In this document: piece after piece, positions 1 to 8,117 of the stretch
Numbering within the stretch: the stretch's first letter is position 1
Layout of the letters: each line of letters opens with the position of its first letter
Assembly: GCA_036392375.1 (NCBI GenBank)
Contig: DASVYC010000036.1
Span: 1-64,000 of the forward strand
Reading direction: 5' to 3'
Length of the DNA: 64,000 nucleotides
Source: JAFEBO01 sp036392375
Lineage (GTDB): Bacteria; Planctomycetota; Phycisphaerae; Phycisphaerales; UBA1924
Made by a program: the position numbers and the translations under genes
The notes under the pieces: model-generated
What the model was told of the DNA's origin: nothing
The model's database searches: none
Seen by the model: only the letters and a program-made list of their open reading frames with translations

Positions 1-387
1 GTCGGCGCTGTCGTACCGCTCCCGCCCGCCCGGCACCGAGGCCTCGATCACCACCCGCGTGAACGTCATGGTGCCCTTGATAACGTTGCCCGGGAAGAGC
101 TTGTCCACCTTCACCGTCATGTGGATCTCGCTGTAGCTCAGGCTCCGCTTCTGCTCTTCCGAGATCGTCTCGCCCTCGCGGACGTCCTCGCTCTCCATCG
201 TCCACTTCACCTTGAACGTGTCCCCCTCGGCGTACCGCGGGCGCATGGAGATCAGCGCCGCTTCCGCCGGCGCGGGCTGAGGCTGCGTTTGAGGCTGGGC
301 TTCCGGCTGCGGCTGGGTCGCGGGTTCGCCGACCATCAGCCCTCCCCCCATCAGAACCAGCGATGCGAGCAATGCGAGCATGGCCAT
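1..387 (-). CDS. Exported protein of unknown function, cut by the window edge
   Basis: Only the first 129 residues are present; the frame runs off the left edge. The N-terminus (MAMLALLASLVLMGGGLMVG) is a signal peptide without a clear lipobox. A low-complexity Pro/Gln/Ala linker follows (residues about 22-42), then a polar, charged region rich in K/E/T that looks like the start of a secreted beta-rich domain. The ATG at 387 or the one two codons later could be the start. It is divergent from the SRPBCC gene. I recognise no family, so the function is unknown. Confidence 0.6.
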   Translation of the reverse strand, partial: MAMLALLASLVLMGGGLMVGEPATQPQPEAQPQTQPQPAPAEAALISMRPRYAEGDTFKVKWTMESEDVREGETISEEQKRSLSYSEIHMTVKVDKLFPGNVIKGTMTFTRVVIEASVPGGRERYDSAD

Positions 388-451
388 CCCTCCGTCCGCG
401 GCACGCCGCGGGTTGAATCCCGATCACAGCCCCCCGCGAAACCACCGACCG

Positions 452-1048
452 ATGGCCTCCGCGACTCCCACCCCCCACCCGACCGCTATCACGCCCCCGC
501 CTTCTCTCACCACAAGGGCGACCGCAGACGCCTACGTGCTGGAGACCGCCATCGTCCTGCCCCGCACCCTGAACGAGGTCTTCCCATTCTTCGCCAGCCC
601 GGAGAACCTCGAAGCCATCACCCCGCCCTGGCTGAACTTCCAGATCCTCACCCCGCGCCCTCTGGTGATGCGCCCGGGGGCGATCATCGACTACAAGATC
701 CGCCTGCGGGGCATCCCTATTCGCTGGCGGACGGTCATTGCAGCGTACGAGCCCCCCGGGATGTTCATCGACAGGCAGATCAAGGGCCCCTATTGGCTCT
801 GGGAGCACACCCACACCTTTGAGCCCGTCCACCGCGAGGGCCGTTTCGTCGGCACCCGCATCGCCGACAAGGTCCGATACCTCCCAATCGATATTCCCCG
901 CTGGGTCCCCGGCCTCGGCGGCCTGATCCACCGCCTCATGGTCCGACCCGACCTGGAGAAGATCTTCGCCTACCGCCAGCAGCGGATGCGCGAGCTCCTG
1001 GCACCCGAGACGGTGGCCCCCGCGCCCGCAACTCCCGCGGGTGCATGA
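452..1048 (+). CDS. SRPBCC (START-like) family protein
   Basis: About 198 residues from the ATG at 452; an ATG further up at 380 is in frame but would only add a Pro/Arg-rich leader. The core (VLETAIVLPRTLNEVFPFF, then FASPENLEAITPPWLNF) is the first strand and helices of the SRPBCC/polyketide-cyclase-like fold, followed by the usual 'IDYKIRLRGIPIRW' and 'HTHTFEPV' strands and a C-terminal amphipathic helix. Such proteins bind hydrophobic ligands in a helix-grip cavity, and many related single-domain members have no proven reaction. No signal peptide, so probably cytoplasmic. It stands alone between a divergent exported gene and the bactofilins. Confidence 0.7.
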   Translation: MASATPTPHPTAITPPPSLTTRATADAYVLETAIVLPRTLNEVFPFFASPENLEAITPPWLNFQILTPRPLVMRPGAIIDYKIRLRGIPIRWRTVIAAYEPPGMFIDRQIKGPYWLWEHTHTFEPVHREGRFVGTRIADKVRYLPIDIPRWVPGLGGLIHRLMVRPDLEKIFAYRQQRMRELLAPETVAPAPATPAGA

Positions 1049-1219
1049 CTTGCGCAGCGGATCCGCGCTGCATCGCGCAAAACGTGATCCCTTCGCGTGC
1101 CCCTGACCGATAACCCGACGATGGCGCACGATGCGCCGCAATACATCGGGCCGACCGGCGGCGGCGAACGTCGCTCCTCCGGCGGCCCAACAGGCTTTCG
1201 GGCAGGCGGAGCTCTCCCC

Positions 1220-1684
1220 ATGGCAGACAACGAGAACCAGGTCACGATCATCGGCCGCGACGCGAAGATCAAGGGCGAGCTGTCCTTCGACGCTTCCGCC
1301 AAGATCCTCGGCACCTTTGAAGGCAAGATCATCGCCAAGGGCGAGGTCATCATCGGCGAGACCGCGACCTGCCGCGCCACCGTCGAGGCGGGCAACGTGA
1401 TCGTCGATGGCCCGCTGGAGGGTGACGTGATCGCCCGCGACCGCCTGCAGCTCACCGCCAAGGCCAAGGTCAAGGGCGACATCACCGCCGGCAGCCTGAG
1501 CGTCATCGAGGGCGCGTCCTTCGTCGGCCACTGCAAGGTGGGCCCCGAGGCCGTCAAGCTCTCCGATGAGCTGGGCCACGACCTCGAGATCAAGACCGGG
1601 CGCAAAGCCACGCACACGACCCCGATTGGCACGCCGAATGCGAATAGCGGCGCGTCGTGGCTCGCCGGCACGCGTTCGGAGTAA
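1220..1684 (+). CDS. Bactofilin (polymer-forming cytoskeletal protein)
   Basis: Residues about 5-110 form the short-period beta-helix repeat of bactofilins (DUF583): IIGRDAKIKGELSF, ILGTFEGKIIAKGEVIIGE, VIVDGPLEGDVIARDRLQL, KVKGDITAGSLSVIEGASF. Bactofilins self-assemble without nucleotides into filaments that scaffold cell-wall or envelope enzymes. The ATG at 1220 has a purine-rich AGGCGGAG about ten bases upstream and gives a normal 154-residue length; an in-frame ATG at 1121 would add a disordered leader. The C-terminal 35 residues are polar and probably unstructured. A second bactofilin follows 180 bases downstream on the same strand. Confidence 0.88.
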   Translation: MADNENQVTIIGRDAKIKGELSFDASAKILGTFEGKIIAKGEVIIGETATCRATVEAGNVIVDGPLEGDVIARDRLQLTAKAKVKGDITAGSLSVIEGASFVGHCKVGPEAVKLSDELGHDLEIKTGRKATHTTPIGTPNANSGASWLAGTRSE

Positions 1685-1864
1685 CGCTCACCCCGCCGTC
1701 GGGCTTGAAGGGGTTTTCGACCCCGGGGCCACGGACGGCCGCACGCGAAACGGTCGGGAGCGACCGGTCGCGCACGACACCCCCACGCACGGGCGGAGGC
1801 CTGTGCCGCTGATCAATCGCGCTTACGCCGCGGAGCGGCGAACGTGCGAGAGGTGTCGTTGCGC

Positions 1865-2413
1865 ATGGCTGGCTATCTGAGCGATCAAGCGGCCAAGGGA
1901 CACGCCCCGCGTGCGGTCCGCTGCATCCATTGCGCCGAGACCATGCACGTCTCGACCAAGGCCGAGACCGCGACGTGCCCCCGCTGCTACAAGCGCCAGA
2001 CCGTGCAGGACGTGGTCGTCGACACCGAGAAGATGGGTGCCCGCGTCGAGACCACCGGCATCCTGTTCATCAAGAAGAAGGGCCGCGTCTGGGCCCCGGG
2101 CGTCAAGGCCGGTGAGGCCGTCGAGGTCCTGGGCGAGCTCAAGGCCAACGTCGAGACGAAGGGTCACGTCGTCATCGGCGAGACCGCCCGGTGGCGCGGC
2201 GACTGCAAGGCCAGGATTCTGGTCGTCGAAGAGGGGGCCCGCATCGAGGGCGGCTTCTTCTGCATCGACCCGCATGGCCACTTCGAGGCCGAGCGGGCTG
2301 CAAAGGCAGCCGAGAGCGCGGTTCAGGCCATCGAGGCCAAGCCGACGACGCCCCTGGTGCTGGAGCCCGCGGCTCCCATCCGCCGCGATGAGTCGGCCCG
2401 CCCGGCCGCGTAA
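1865..2413 (+). CDS. Bactofilin with N-terminal zinc ribbon
   Basis: About 182 residues from the ATG at 1865 (a GTG at 1844 is also in frame). Residues about 18-45 carry two Cys pairs, CIHC and CPRC, 17 residues apart, which is a typical zinc-ribbon spacing. After a short linker comes a bactofilin-like beta-helix (VKAGEAVEVLGELKANVETK, GHVVIGETARWRGDCKARIL, VVEEGARIEGGFF) and a Pro/Ala-rich tail. The zinc ribbon could anchor the filament to a nucleic acid or protein partner, but that is inference. It follows the plain bactofilin in the same direction, so the two may copolymerise. Confidence 0.8.
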   Translation: MAGYLSDQAAKGHAPRAVRCIHCAETMHVSTKAETATCPRCYKRQTVQDVVVDTEKMGARVETTGILFIKKKGRVWAPGVKAGEAVEVLGELKANVETKGHVVIGETARWRGDCKARILVVEEGARIEGGFFCIDPHGHFEAERAAKAAESAVQAIEAKPTTPLVLEPAAPIRRDESARPAA

Positions 2414-2451
2414 CTCCGAACCCTGCCCCCTCGCCCGCGGTAGCATGCACC

Positions 2452-3291
2452 ATGCCCGCCCCCAGCCCCAAGCCGGATCGCGACAGCGTCTACGTCCACG
2501 GCACGCACGAAACCGAGCAGGCCCGCCTCGCCGCCCTCAACGACCTCCTCAATCGCCGCACCGTCGATGAGATGCAGATCCGCCCCGGGCAACGCATCCT
2601 CGACGTCGGCTGCGGCCTGGGTCAGCTCGCCGTCGCCATGGGTGAGGCCACCGGCCCCCGCGGCTCCGTGCTCGGCGTCGAACGCAGCGAGGAGCAGCTT
2701 GCGAAAGCCCACGACGCGGCCCTGGGCATGTCGCAGGTCGAGTTCCGGCGCGGCGACGCGTTGCACCTCCCGCTCCGCCCCGACGAACGCGCCGGGTTCG
2801 ACATCGCGGTCACCCGATTCCTGCTCGAGCACGTTCCCGATCCGCTCGCGGTGGTGCGGCACATGCTGATCGCGGTGAAACCCGGCGGACGCATCATCCT
2901 CGCCGACGACGACCACGACGCGCTCCGCCTGCACCCCCAGCCGCCCGGCGTGATGAACGTGTGGCGTGCGTACATCCGCCTCTACGACCGCTTCGGCAAC
3001 GATCCGTTCGTCGGGCGTCGGCTCGTCCAGCTCCTCCACCAGGCGGGCGCCAAGCCCAAGCGCAATGCCTGGGTCTGGTTCGGCGGCTGCAGCAACGAGG
3101 AGTCGTTCGTGCCGCTGGTGCACAACATCATGGGCATCCTGAACGGCTGCAAGGACCAACTCCTTCTGCACGAACTCATCACCGCCGACGAGTTCGCGTT
3201 CGCGATGGAGTCGCTGAAGCGCTTCGCAGCCCGCGAGGACGCCGCGATCTGGTTCGCGATGTCGTACGCGGAAGGGACGCGTACGGAGTAG
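2452..3291 (+). CDS. Class I SAM-dependent methyltransferase
   Basis: 279 residues. Motif I is ILDVGCGLGQLAVAMGE (about residues 49-65), the acidic ribose-binding residue is in LGVERSEEQL, motif II/III is 'FDIAVTRFLLEHVPDPL', and the post-motif strand is VKPGGRIILADDD. This is a complete UbiE/Methyltransf_11-type Rossmann domain with a C-terminal helical region of about 90 residues. The substrate cannot be read from the sequence. It lies 38 bases after the zinc-ribbon bactofilin, so it may share its transcript, and about 190 bases before a glycosyltransferase. Confidence 0.8.
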   Translation: MPAPSPKPDRDSVYVHGTHETEQARLAALNDLLNRRTVDEMQIRPGQRILDVGCGLGQLAVAMGEATGPRGSVLGVERSEEQLAKAHDAALGMSQVEFRRGDALHLPLRPDERAGFDIAVTRFLLEHVPDPLAVVRHMLIAVKPGGRIILADDDHDALRLHPQPPGVMNVWRAYIRLYDRFGNDPFVGRRLVQLLHQAGAKPKRNAWVWFGGCSNEESFVPLVHNIMGILNGCKDQLLLHELITADEFAFAMESLKRFAAREDAAIWFAMSYAEGTRTE

Positions 3292-3484
3292 GAAGGGGTG
3301 TGGGATGAGGGGTGCGTGACCGCCGTTCGCGGGGCTCTCTCAACGCGCAAGACCTGCAATCGCGATGGGATGAGGCGATCAATTGAGCCGCCCGCAAACG
3401 CCGCTGACCTTCGCCCCGTTCTTCCCTGCCCCTACTGCCCCACTCCTCCACTGCCCCACTGCCTCCCGCTACACTTGCCCCCAG

Positions 3485-4744
3485 ATGCCCAAAGAGAGCA
3501 TGCGAATCGCGTTCGTACTGGACCGGTACGACGCCGTGGGGGGCGGGGCCCAGCGCTGGACGCACGATCACGCCGTGCGTCTACTGGCCTCGGGGCATCA
3601 CGTTTCCATCTACGCCCGCCAGATCCGCGGCGCCCCGGGTGAGGCCCGGACCAACCTTGTCGAGGTCGGCTCGGCCTTGTTTGGCTCGCGTCGCCTCCGC
3701 TTCGCCGCCGCGGTGCAGAAGCTGATCGTCAAAGAGAACTTCGACATCGTGCACGACATGGGCGACGGCTGGTACGCCGACGTCATCATGCCCCACCACG
3801 GCGTGCGTCGCTACGTCTACCGCCAGCGCAGCCGCCTCGCCCACGGGCTCTTCCGCTGGGCCCGCCCGCTGGGCTACGGCCTGCTCTCGCGCTACCGCGA
3901 GTTCCGCCGCCTGGAACGCCGCCAGTACGACAAGAAGGGTTCGGCCACGATCATCGCGGTCTCCGAGATGGTCCGGCGGCAGATCCTCTCGACGTATCCG
4001 ATCGACCCGGCCCGCGTCGTCGTCATCCACAACGGCACCGACACCGATCGCTTCAAGCCCGAGGACAAGGATCAACTTCCCGCCCAGGGCGTCGGCAACC
4101 GCGACCGCATCCGCGCCGAGCTCGGCTGGCAGAGCCGCACCATCTACCTCACCGTCGCCCACGACTTCAAGCTCAAGGGCGTCGATCGCATCCTCGCGGC
4201 AATGGCCCACCTCCGCGGCCGCGGACGCGACGCGGGCCTGCTCGTCGTCGGCGGCGGCGACATCCCCAAGTACAAGCGCCTCGCCGCGTCGATGGGCGTC
4301 GCCAACGACGTCGCGTTCCTCGGTGATGTCGAAGACCCGGTGCCCGCGTACCACGCGTCGGACGTGTTCGTCCTGCCCACGCTCTACGACCCCTGTCCGC
4401 TCGTCGTGCTCGAAGCCCTTGCCTGCGGCGTGCCGGTCATCACCACCGCTTACAACGGCGCGACGGAGCTGATGACGCTCCCGCGCGACGGCGTCGTGCT
4501 CAACGACCCGATGGACGTCATGGAGCTCGCGCTGGCGATGCTCCGCTTCGACGAGGCCGAGGTGTCGCGGCTGTCACGCGAACGCATCGAAGCCTCTCGC
4601 CGTCCCGAGCTGCGGGCCGACGTGATGCACGAGAAGCACCTTGAGGTCTATCGCAGCATCCGCGCCGCCAAGCTCTCGAGGGGGCAGGGCACGCCCACGC
4701 GATCGCAATCAGGCGATTTCCGGACCTTGCCGGCGAAGGCGTGA
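3485..4744 (+). CDS. GT4-family glycosyltransferase
   Basis: 419 residues from the ATG at 3485; a second ATG five codons later would also serve. The N-terminal Rossmann half starts IAFVLDRYDAVGGGAQRW, and the GT-B donor-binding half contains VVIHNGTDTDRFKP, TVAHDFKLKGVDRILAAMA, LLVVGGGDIPKYK and the E-x7-E donor motif region VFVLPTLYDPCPLVVLEALA. This is the WaaG/RfaG-like GT4 architecture of retaining transferases that add sugars to LPS cores or glycans. A sugar aminotransferase lies 220 bases downstream, which supports a role in surface polysaccharide. The acceptor and donor are unknown. A C-rich CCACTGCC tract precedes the start. Confidence 0.85.
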   Translation: MPKESMRIAFVLDRYDAVGGGAQRWTHDHAVRLLASGHHVSIYARQIRGAPGEARTNLVEVGSALFGSRRLRFAAAVQKLIVKENFDIVHDMGDGWYADVIMPHHGVRRYVYRQRSRLAHGLFRWARPLGYGLLSRYREFRRLERRQYDKKGSATIIAVSEMVRRQILSTYPIDPARVVVIHNGTDTDRFKPEDKDQLPAQGVGNRDRIRAELGWQSRTIYLTVAHDFKLKGVDRILAAMAHLRGRGRDAGLLVVGGGDIPKYKRLAASMGVANDVAFLGDVEDPVPAYHASDVFVLPTLYDPCPLVVLEALACGVPVITTAYNGATELMTLPRDGVVLNDPMDVMELALAMLRFDEAEVSRLSRERIEASRRPELRADVMHEKHLEVYRSIRAAKLSRGQGTPTRSQSGDFRTLPAKA

Positions 4745-4749
4745 GGAAT

Positions 4750-4851
4750 TTCACCACGGAGACACAGAGGCACAGAGAGATAGCCTGTGTTGAAGGCAAC
4801 TTTGTCTTGAACCCCTGTTCTCTCTCTGTGCCTCTGTGTCTCTGTGGTGAA
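4750..4851. repeat. Long inverted repeat between glycosyltransferase and aminotransferase genes
   Basis: The left arm 4750-4780 begins TTCACCACGGAGACACAGAG; the right arm 4821-4851 is its reverse complement. The two 31-base arms differ at one position (CACGG versus CACAG). The 40-base spacer shows nothing else. The motif belongs to a type of short dispersed repeat seen in intergenic DNA of many bacteria; transcribed, it would fold into a strong hairpin but has no U-tract. A weaker relative lies near 49974. Confidence 0.85.
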
Positions 4852-4966
4852 TGTCTCAGCCTCGTTGATTTCCTATAGTTCCGCCCGATTTGCCCGCGGG
4901 TCGAGAGCCGCGGGGTTCTGGTTGGATGGTGGCCTTGGCCGCCGCCCGGCCCACAGGAAAAACGCG

Positions 4967-6196
4967 ATGTCGCAAGCGATCACCGTCCCGCTGCTCGACC
5001 TGAAGGTGCAGTACGCCGCCCTGCGGGCCGAGCTCGAGCCCGTCATGCAGAAGGTGCTCGAGAGCGCGTACTACATCGGCGGCCCGGACATCGCCGAGCT
5101 CGAGAAGGAGATCGCGGCCTACTCCAAGACCCGCCACGGCATCGCGTGCGCCAACGGCTCCGACGCGATCCTGCTCGCCCTCATGGCCCTCGACATCAAG
5201 CCCGGCGACGAGATCATCTGCCCCAGCTACACCTTCTTCGCGACCGCCGGCTCGATCGCTCGCCTGAACGCCGTGCCGGTCTTCGCCGACATCGACCCCA
5301 AGACGTACAACATGTGCCCCGTGCACACCCGCGAGGTCGCCAAGAAGTGCAAGCGCCTCAAGGCCATCATGCCCGTGCACCTCTTCGGTCAGGCGGTCGA
5401 TCTCGACGCGTTCCTGGACCTGGGCCGCGAGCTCAACGTGCCCATCGTCGAGGACTGCGCTCAAGCCATTGGCACGCGTGACAACCGCGGGCTGGACGTT
5501 GGCTCGCGCGGCGCGATCGGCACCTTCAGCTTCTTCCCAAGCAAGAACCTCGGCGCGTTCGGCGACGGTGGCATCATGACCACCAACTGCCCGCACCTGG
5601 CCGACAAGCTCACCATGCTGCGTGGGCACGGGATGAAGCCGAAGTACTACCACCAGATCGTCGGCATCAACAGCCGCCTTGACTCGCTGCAGGCCGCGAT
5701 CCTCCGCGTCAAGCTCCGCCACCTCGACTCGTGGCACGAGGGCCGGCGCAAGAACGCCGACTTCTACGACGCCGCCTTCAAGGCCGCGGGCGCGAAGCTC
5801 TCGGGTGTCTCGTGGAGCGCCGACGCCTCGCCGCTGCGGATCCCCTTCCGTCCCGCGGCACCGGCGCGTCACATCTACAACCAGTACGTGATCCGCGTCC
5901 CCGCCGCCAAGCGCGACGCTCTGCGCGATCACCTCAAGAACCAGAACATCGGCACGGAGATCTATTACCCCGTCCCGCTGCACGAGCAGGAGTGCTTCAA
6001 GCACATGGGCTACAAGCCCAGCGACCTGCCCGAGTCGCAGTCCGCCGCGCTCGAAACGATCGCCCTCCCGATCTACCCCGAGCTCAGCGAGCAGCAGCTC
6101 CGCCACGTGGCCGACAGCGTGATCGCGTTCCTGCAGATGGGCAAGGCCGGCACGTATGTCGAGCCCAAGACGGCGGCGCTCGCCGGTGCACGCTGA
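4967..6196 (+). CDS. DegT/DnrJ/EryC1/StrS sugar aminotransferase
   Basis: 409 residues from the ATG at 4967. It is a fold-type I PLP enzyme: ACANGSDAILLALMALDIKP (cofactor-phosphate loop), GDEIICPSYTFFATAGSI, VPIVEDCAQAIGT (PLP-ring Asp), and the Schiff-base lysine in TFSFFPSKNLGAFGDGG. The C-terminal part has the substrate-binding YNQYVIR and GTEIYYPVPLHEQ motifs. The family transaminates keto-sugar nucleotides to amino sugars for glycans; PLLDLKVQYAALRAEL at the start is typical. Paired with the upstream GT4 it suggests an amino-sugar-containing surface glycan. In-frame sequence upstream of 4967 overlaps the inverted repeat and is unlikely to be coding. Confidence 0.9.
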   Translation: MSQAITVPLLDLKVQYAALRAELEPVMQKVLESAYYIGGPDIAELEKEIAAYSKTRHGIACANGSDAILLALMALDIKPGDEIICPSYTFFATAGSIARLNAVPVFADIDPKTYNMCPVHTREVAKKCKRLKAIMPVHLFGQAVDLDAFLDLGRELNVPIVEDCAQAIGTRDNRGLDVGSRGAIGTFSFFPSKNLGAFGDGGIMTTNCPHLADKLTMLRGHGMKPKYYHQIVGINSRLDSLQAAILRVKLRHLDSWHEGRRKNADFYDAAFKAAGAKLSGVSWSADASPLRIPFRPAAPARHIYNQYVIRVPAAKRDALRDHLKNQNIGTEIYYPVPLHEQECFKHMGYKPSDLPESQSAALETIALPIYPELSEQQLRHVADSVIAFLQMGKAGTYVEPKTAALAGAR

Positions 6197-6411
6197 ACCA
6201 CACACCTCACCGCCGGGTGCCGCGGCTTGACCGGCTCGGCGTTCAGACCGTGCGCTGCGGCCCGCTCCTTCACGGAGGGTTGGCACTCGGTGCTCTCAAT
6301 ACGCCGGCTTTGCGGCGTGCCTGATGCCCGATTGTCTGGAGCGACCCGGATGGTGTGTACGTACGGTCTGGTCCAAAGCGACCACGTCGTGGCACCCGAG
6401 GTACCACTGAG

Positions 6412-7443
6412 TTACTTGGCTTGCTGTTTTCCACCGTCGAAGCCGTCGTACTTCACGAAAGTCTTCACGTCTTCGTCACTCGGCGTCGAAGCCTCCCACG
6501 CCGCGTTGTACAGGGCCGCCAGCATCTCCGCGGCATCGGTCAGCCGCTGCGTGATGAGCGCCTTACCCGGCTCCTTCCACAAATCCCCTGACTTGTCGAG
6601 TTTGTAGATCTCCTCCATCGCTCCGTGCGAGCGTTCGATGTGCGACAGCACCGCGGCCCAAGGGTTCGACTCGTTGATGTCGGCCAGGTCCGGTCGCTCG
6701 GCCCTAAAGCCCGCCCGGATCGCGTCCTCGTAGAGGTTGTGCTTCTGCAGCACTGTGGCGTCGATCTCGGCGTGGATCTCCCATCTCGTCGTGTAGCCGT
6801 TGGGATTGTCCCCCACCCAGCCGTGGTGGTGGCGTGTGGTGTGCAGGGGCTGGGCCGCGTCGCCGACAAAGTGCGAGAGCACGCCGAGCGACCACGCGAC
6901 GTTGAGCCGCGCCGTCTCAAGCTGGGCCGCGCGGGCGGGCTCGTTCATTCTCGCGAGCGTGCGCATGGTCTTGAGGTTCGACACCAGCCGCGCGTATTGC
7001 TCGCTGATCGCCTGCGGCAGGAAGCCCGGGTAGGCGTCGGTCTTCGCGGTGTCGCGGGCGGGATTGGACTGACGCCCCGCGCCGGGTCGCTCTTTCCGAG
7101 CGAGCGCGAGTTGCCCCGCGAACTCGTGCCGCAGAGGCTCGATCGTCCGCAGCGACAAACCAAGGTCCACAAGATCCTCGACATCGATGTAGTGGTCCGG
7201 GTTGTTCACGTGTGCGAGCGCCGGGGCCCGCACGTTCCGCCAGCGGTCCGGCATGGTCGCCTGGTCGGCGATGACTTTGGGCCAGTTGCCCTCGCCCGTC
7301 CACGCCAGGGCTTGGTCGGACACTGTCGCCCGCAGCCGCTCCATCGCCACCGTCGTGATCGCCCGATGCCCGGGCGCATCCCACGCGTGAGCGGCTTGGG
7401 CGAGACCCGAGAGAGCAAGCAAGGCGATCAGGGATTGGCGCAT
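6412..7443 (-). CDS. S1/P1-type zinc nuclease (or zinc phospholipase C family), secreted
   Basis: 343 residues. A signal peptide (MRQSLIALLALSGLAQAAHA) is followed directly by WDAPGH, so cleavage would leave the N-terminal Trp that binds zinc in S1/P1 nucleases. The full trinuclear zinc set seems present: W and H of WDAPGH, D of MPDRW, H of NPDHYID, H/D/H of LSHFVGDAAQPLH, H/D of EIHAEID. The enzymes cleave single-stranded nucleic acids and nucleoside 3'-phosphates outside the cytoplasm. The ATG at 7443 was chosen because the extra 14 residues upstream would bury the signal peptide. It stands alone on the minus strand. Confidence 0.82.
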   Translation of the reverse strand: MRQSLIALLALSGLAQAAHAWDAPGHRAITTVAMERLRATVSDQALAWTGEGNWPKVIADQATMPDRWRNVRAPALAHVNNPDHYIDVEDLVDLGLSLRTIEPLRHEFAGQLALARKERPGAGRQSNPARDTAKTDAYPGFLPQAISEQYARLVSNLKTMRTLARMNEPARAAQLETARLNVAWSLGVLSHFVGDAAQPLHTTRHHHGWVGDNPNGYTTRWEIHAEIDATVLQKHNLYEDAIRAGFRAERPDLADINESNPWAAVLSHIERSHGAMEEIYKLDKSGDLWKEPGKALITQRLTDAAEMLAALYNAAWEASTPSDEDVKTFVKYDGFDGGKQQAK

Positions 7444-7503
7444 CGCAAGAGAGTAGCGAACCGCACTTGGCGATGTCCCGACCACAACGAAAACGGCAAA
7501 CCC

Positions 7504-8103
7504 TCACCGCGGCGACAGCGAGACGCGGGCCGAACGCAGGTATCCCCACGCGGCCGACGACTCGCCAACGCACGCCTTGCTCGTGTCGATCCAGACTTTC
7601 GACTGTTCGGCGTCGAGCAGCACGCGGCGGTGCGGCTCGCCGCAGACTTCAAGTTCGAGTGCTGCAGCAGTTCCGCCTGGGGCCGCAGCCGGAATCGAGT
7701 CGATCAGGCACGTAAACGCGGCCACGTCCACCACGATCGGGGTTGCGCCCATCGGCGCGGTGGCGGACGCGTCCTTCACCGCCAGATCAGCATCGGCTTG
7801 GGCGGGGGCGAAGATGAGGACCGGCGGCGGACGATCGCTCGGGCCGCGGTGCCGCAGGATCAATGCCCGGGCTTTGGTGGTGGGTGGGAGCATCGACGTC
7901 TGAGCCGGGTTCTTTGTGTCGGGGTTCTTGGTGGCGGGGTTTTTGGTGGCGGGTTGCTGGGTCGCGAGCTGCGTCGAAGCAGGATCGTCGGAGCGCGATT
8001 CCCGAGGCTCGCTGCGGCCCTCGCAGCCGCCAACCATCCCCGCCGCGATCGCCAGTGTGATCACAACACCAGCGTAGCGGTCACCATTGAGTCGCGTGTG
8101 CAT
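7504..8103 (-). CDS. Lipoprotein of unknown function with TKNP repeats
   Basis: 199 residues from the ATG at 8103. After a basic start, a hydrophobic segment (YAGVVITLAIAAGMVGGC) ends in a usable lipobox with Cys near residue 29. A polar linker follows, containing a short tandem repeat TKNPATKNPDTKNP that reflects a near-perfect 15-base DNA repeat. The remaining 110 residues contain two spaced Cys that could form a disulfide (FTCLIDS and LEVCGEP) and another in KACVGES. No family is recognised. It lies just downstream of the two paralogous exoproteins on the same strand. Confidence 0.6.
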   Translation of the reverse strand: MHTRLNGDRYAGVVITLAIAAGMVGGCEGRSEPRESRSDDPASTQLATQQPATKNPATKNPDTKNPAQTSMLPPTTKARALILRHRGPSDRPPPVLIFAPAQADADLAVKDASATAPMGATPIVVDVAAFTCLIDSIPAAAPGGTAAALELEVCGEPHRRVLLDAEQSKVWIDTSKACVGESSAAWGYLRSARVSLSPR

Positions 8104-8117
8104 GGCCCGACCCTTGC

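Noticed and set aside
3541..3560. GGGGCGGGGCCC near the GT4 start as a further REP
   Set aside because: It encodes the conserved GGGAQRW loop of the glycosyltransferase and lacks the second arm.
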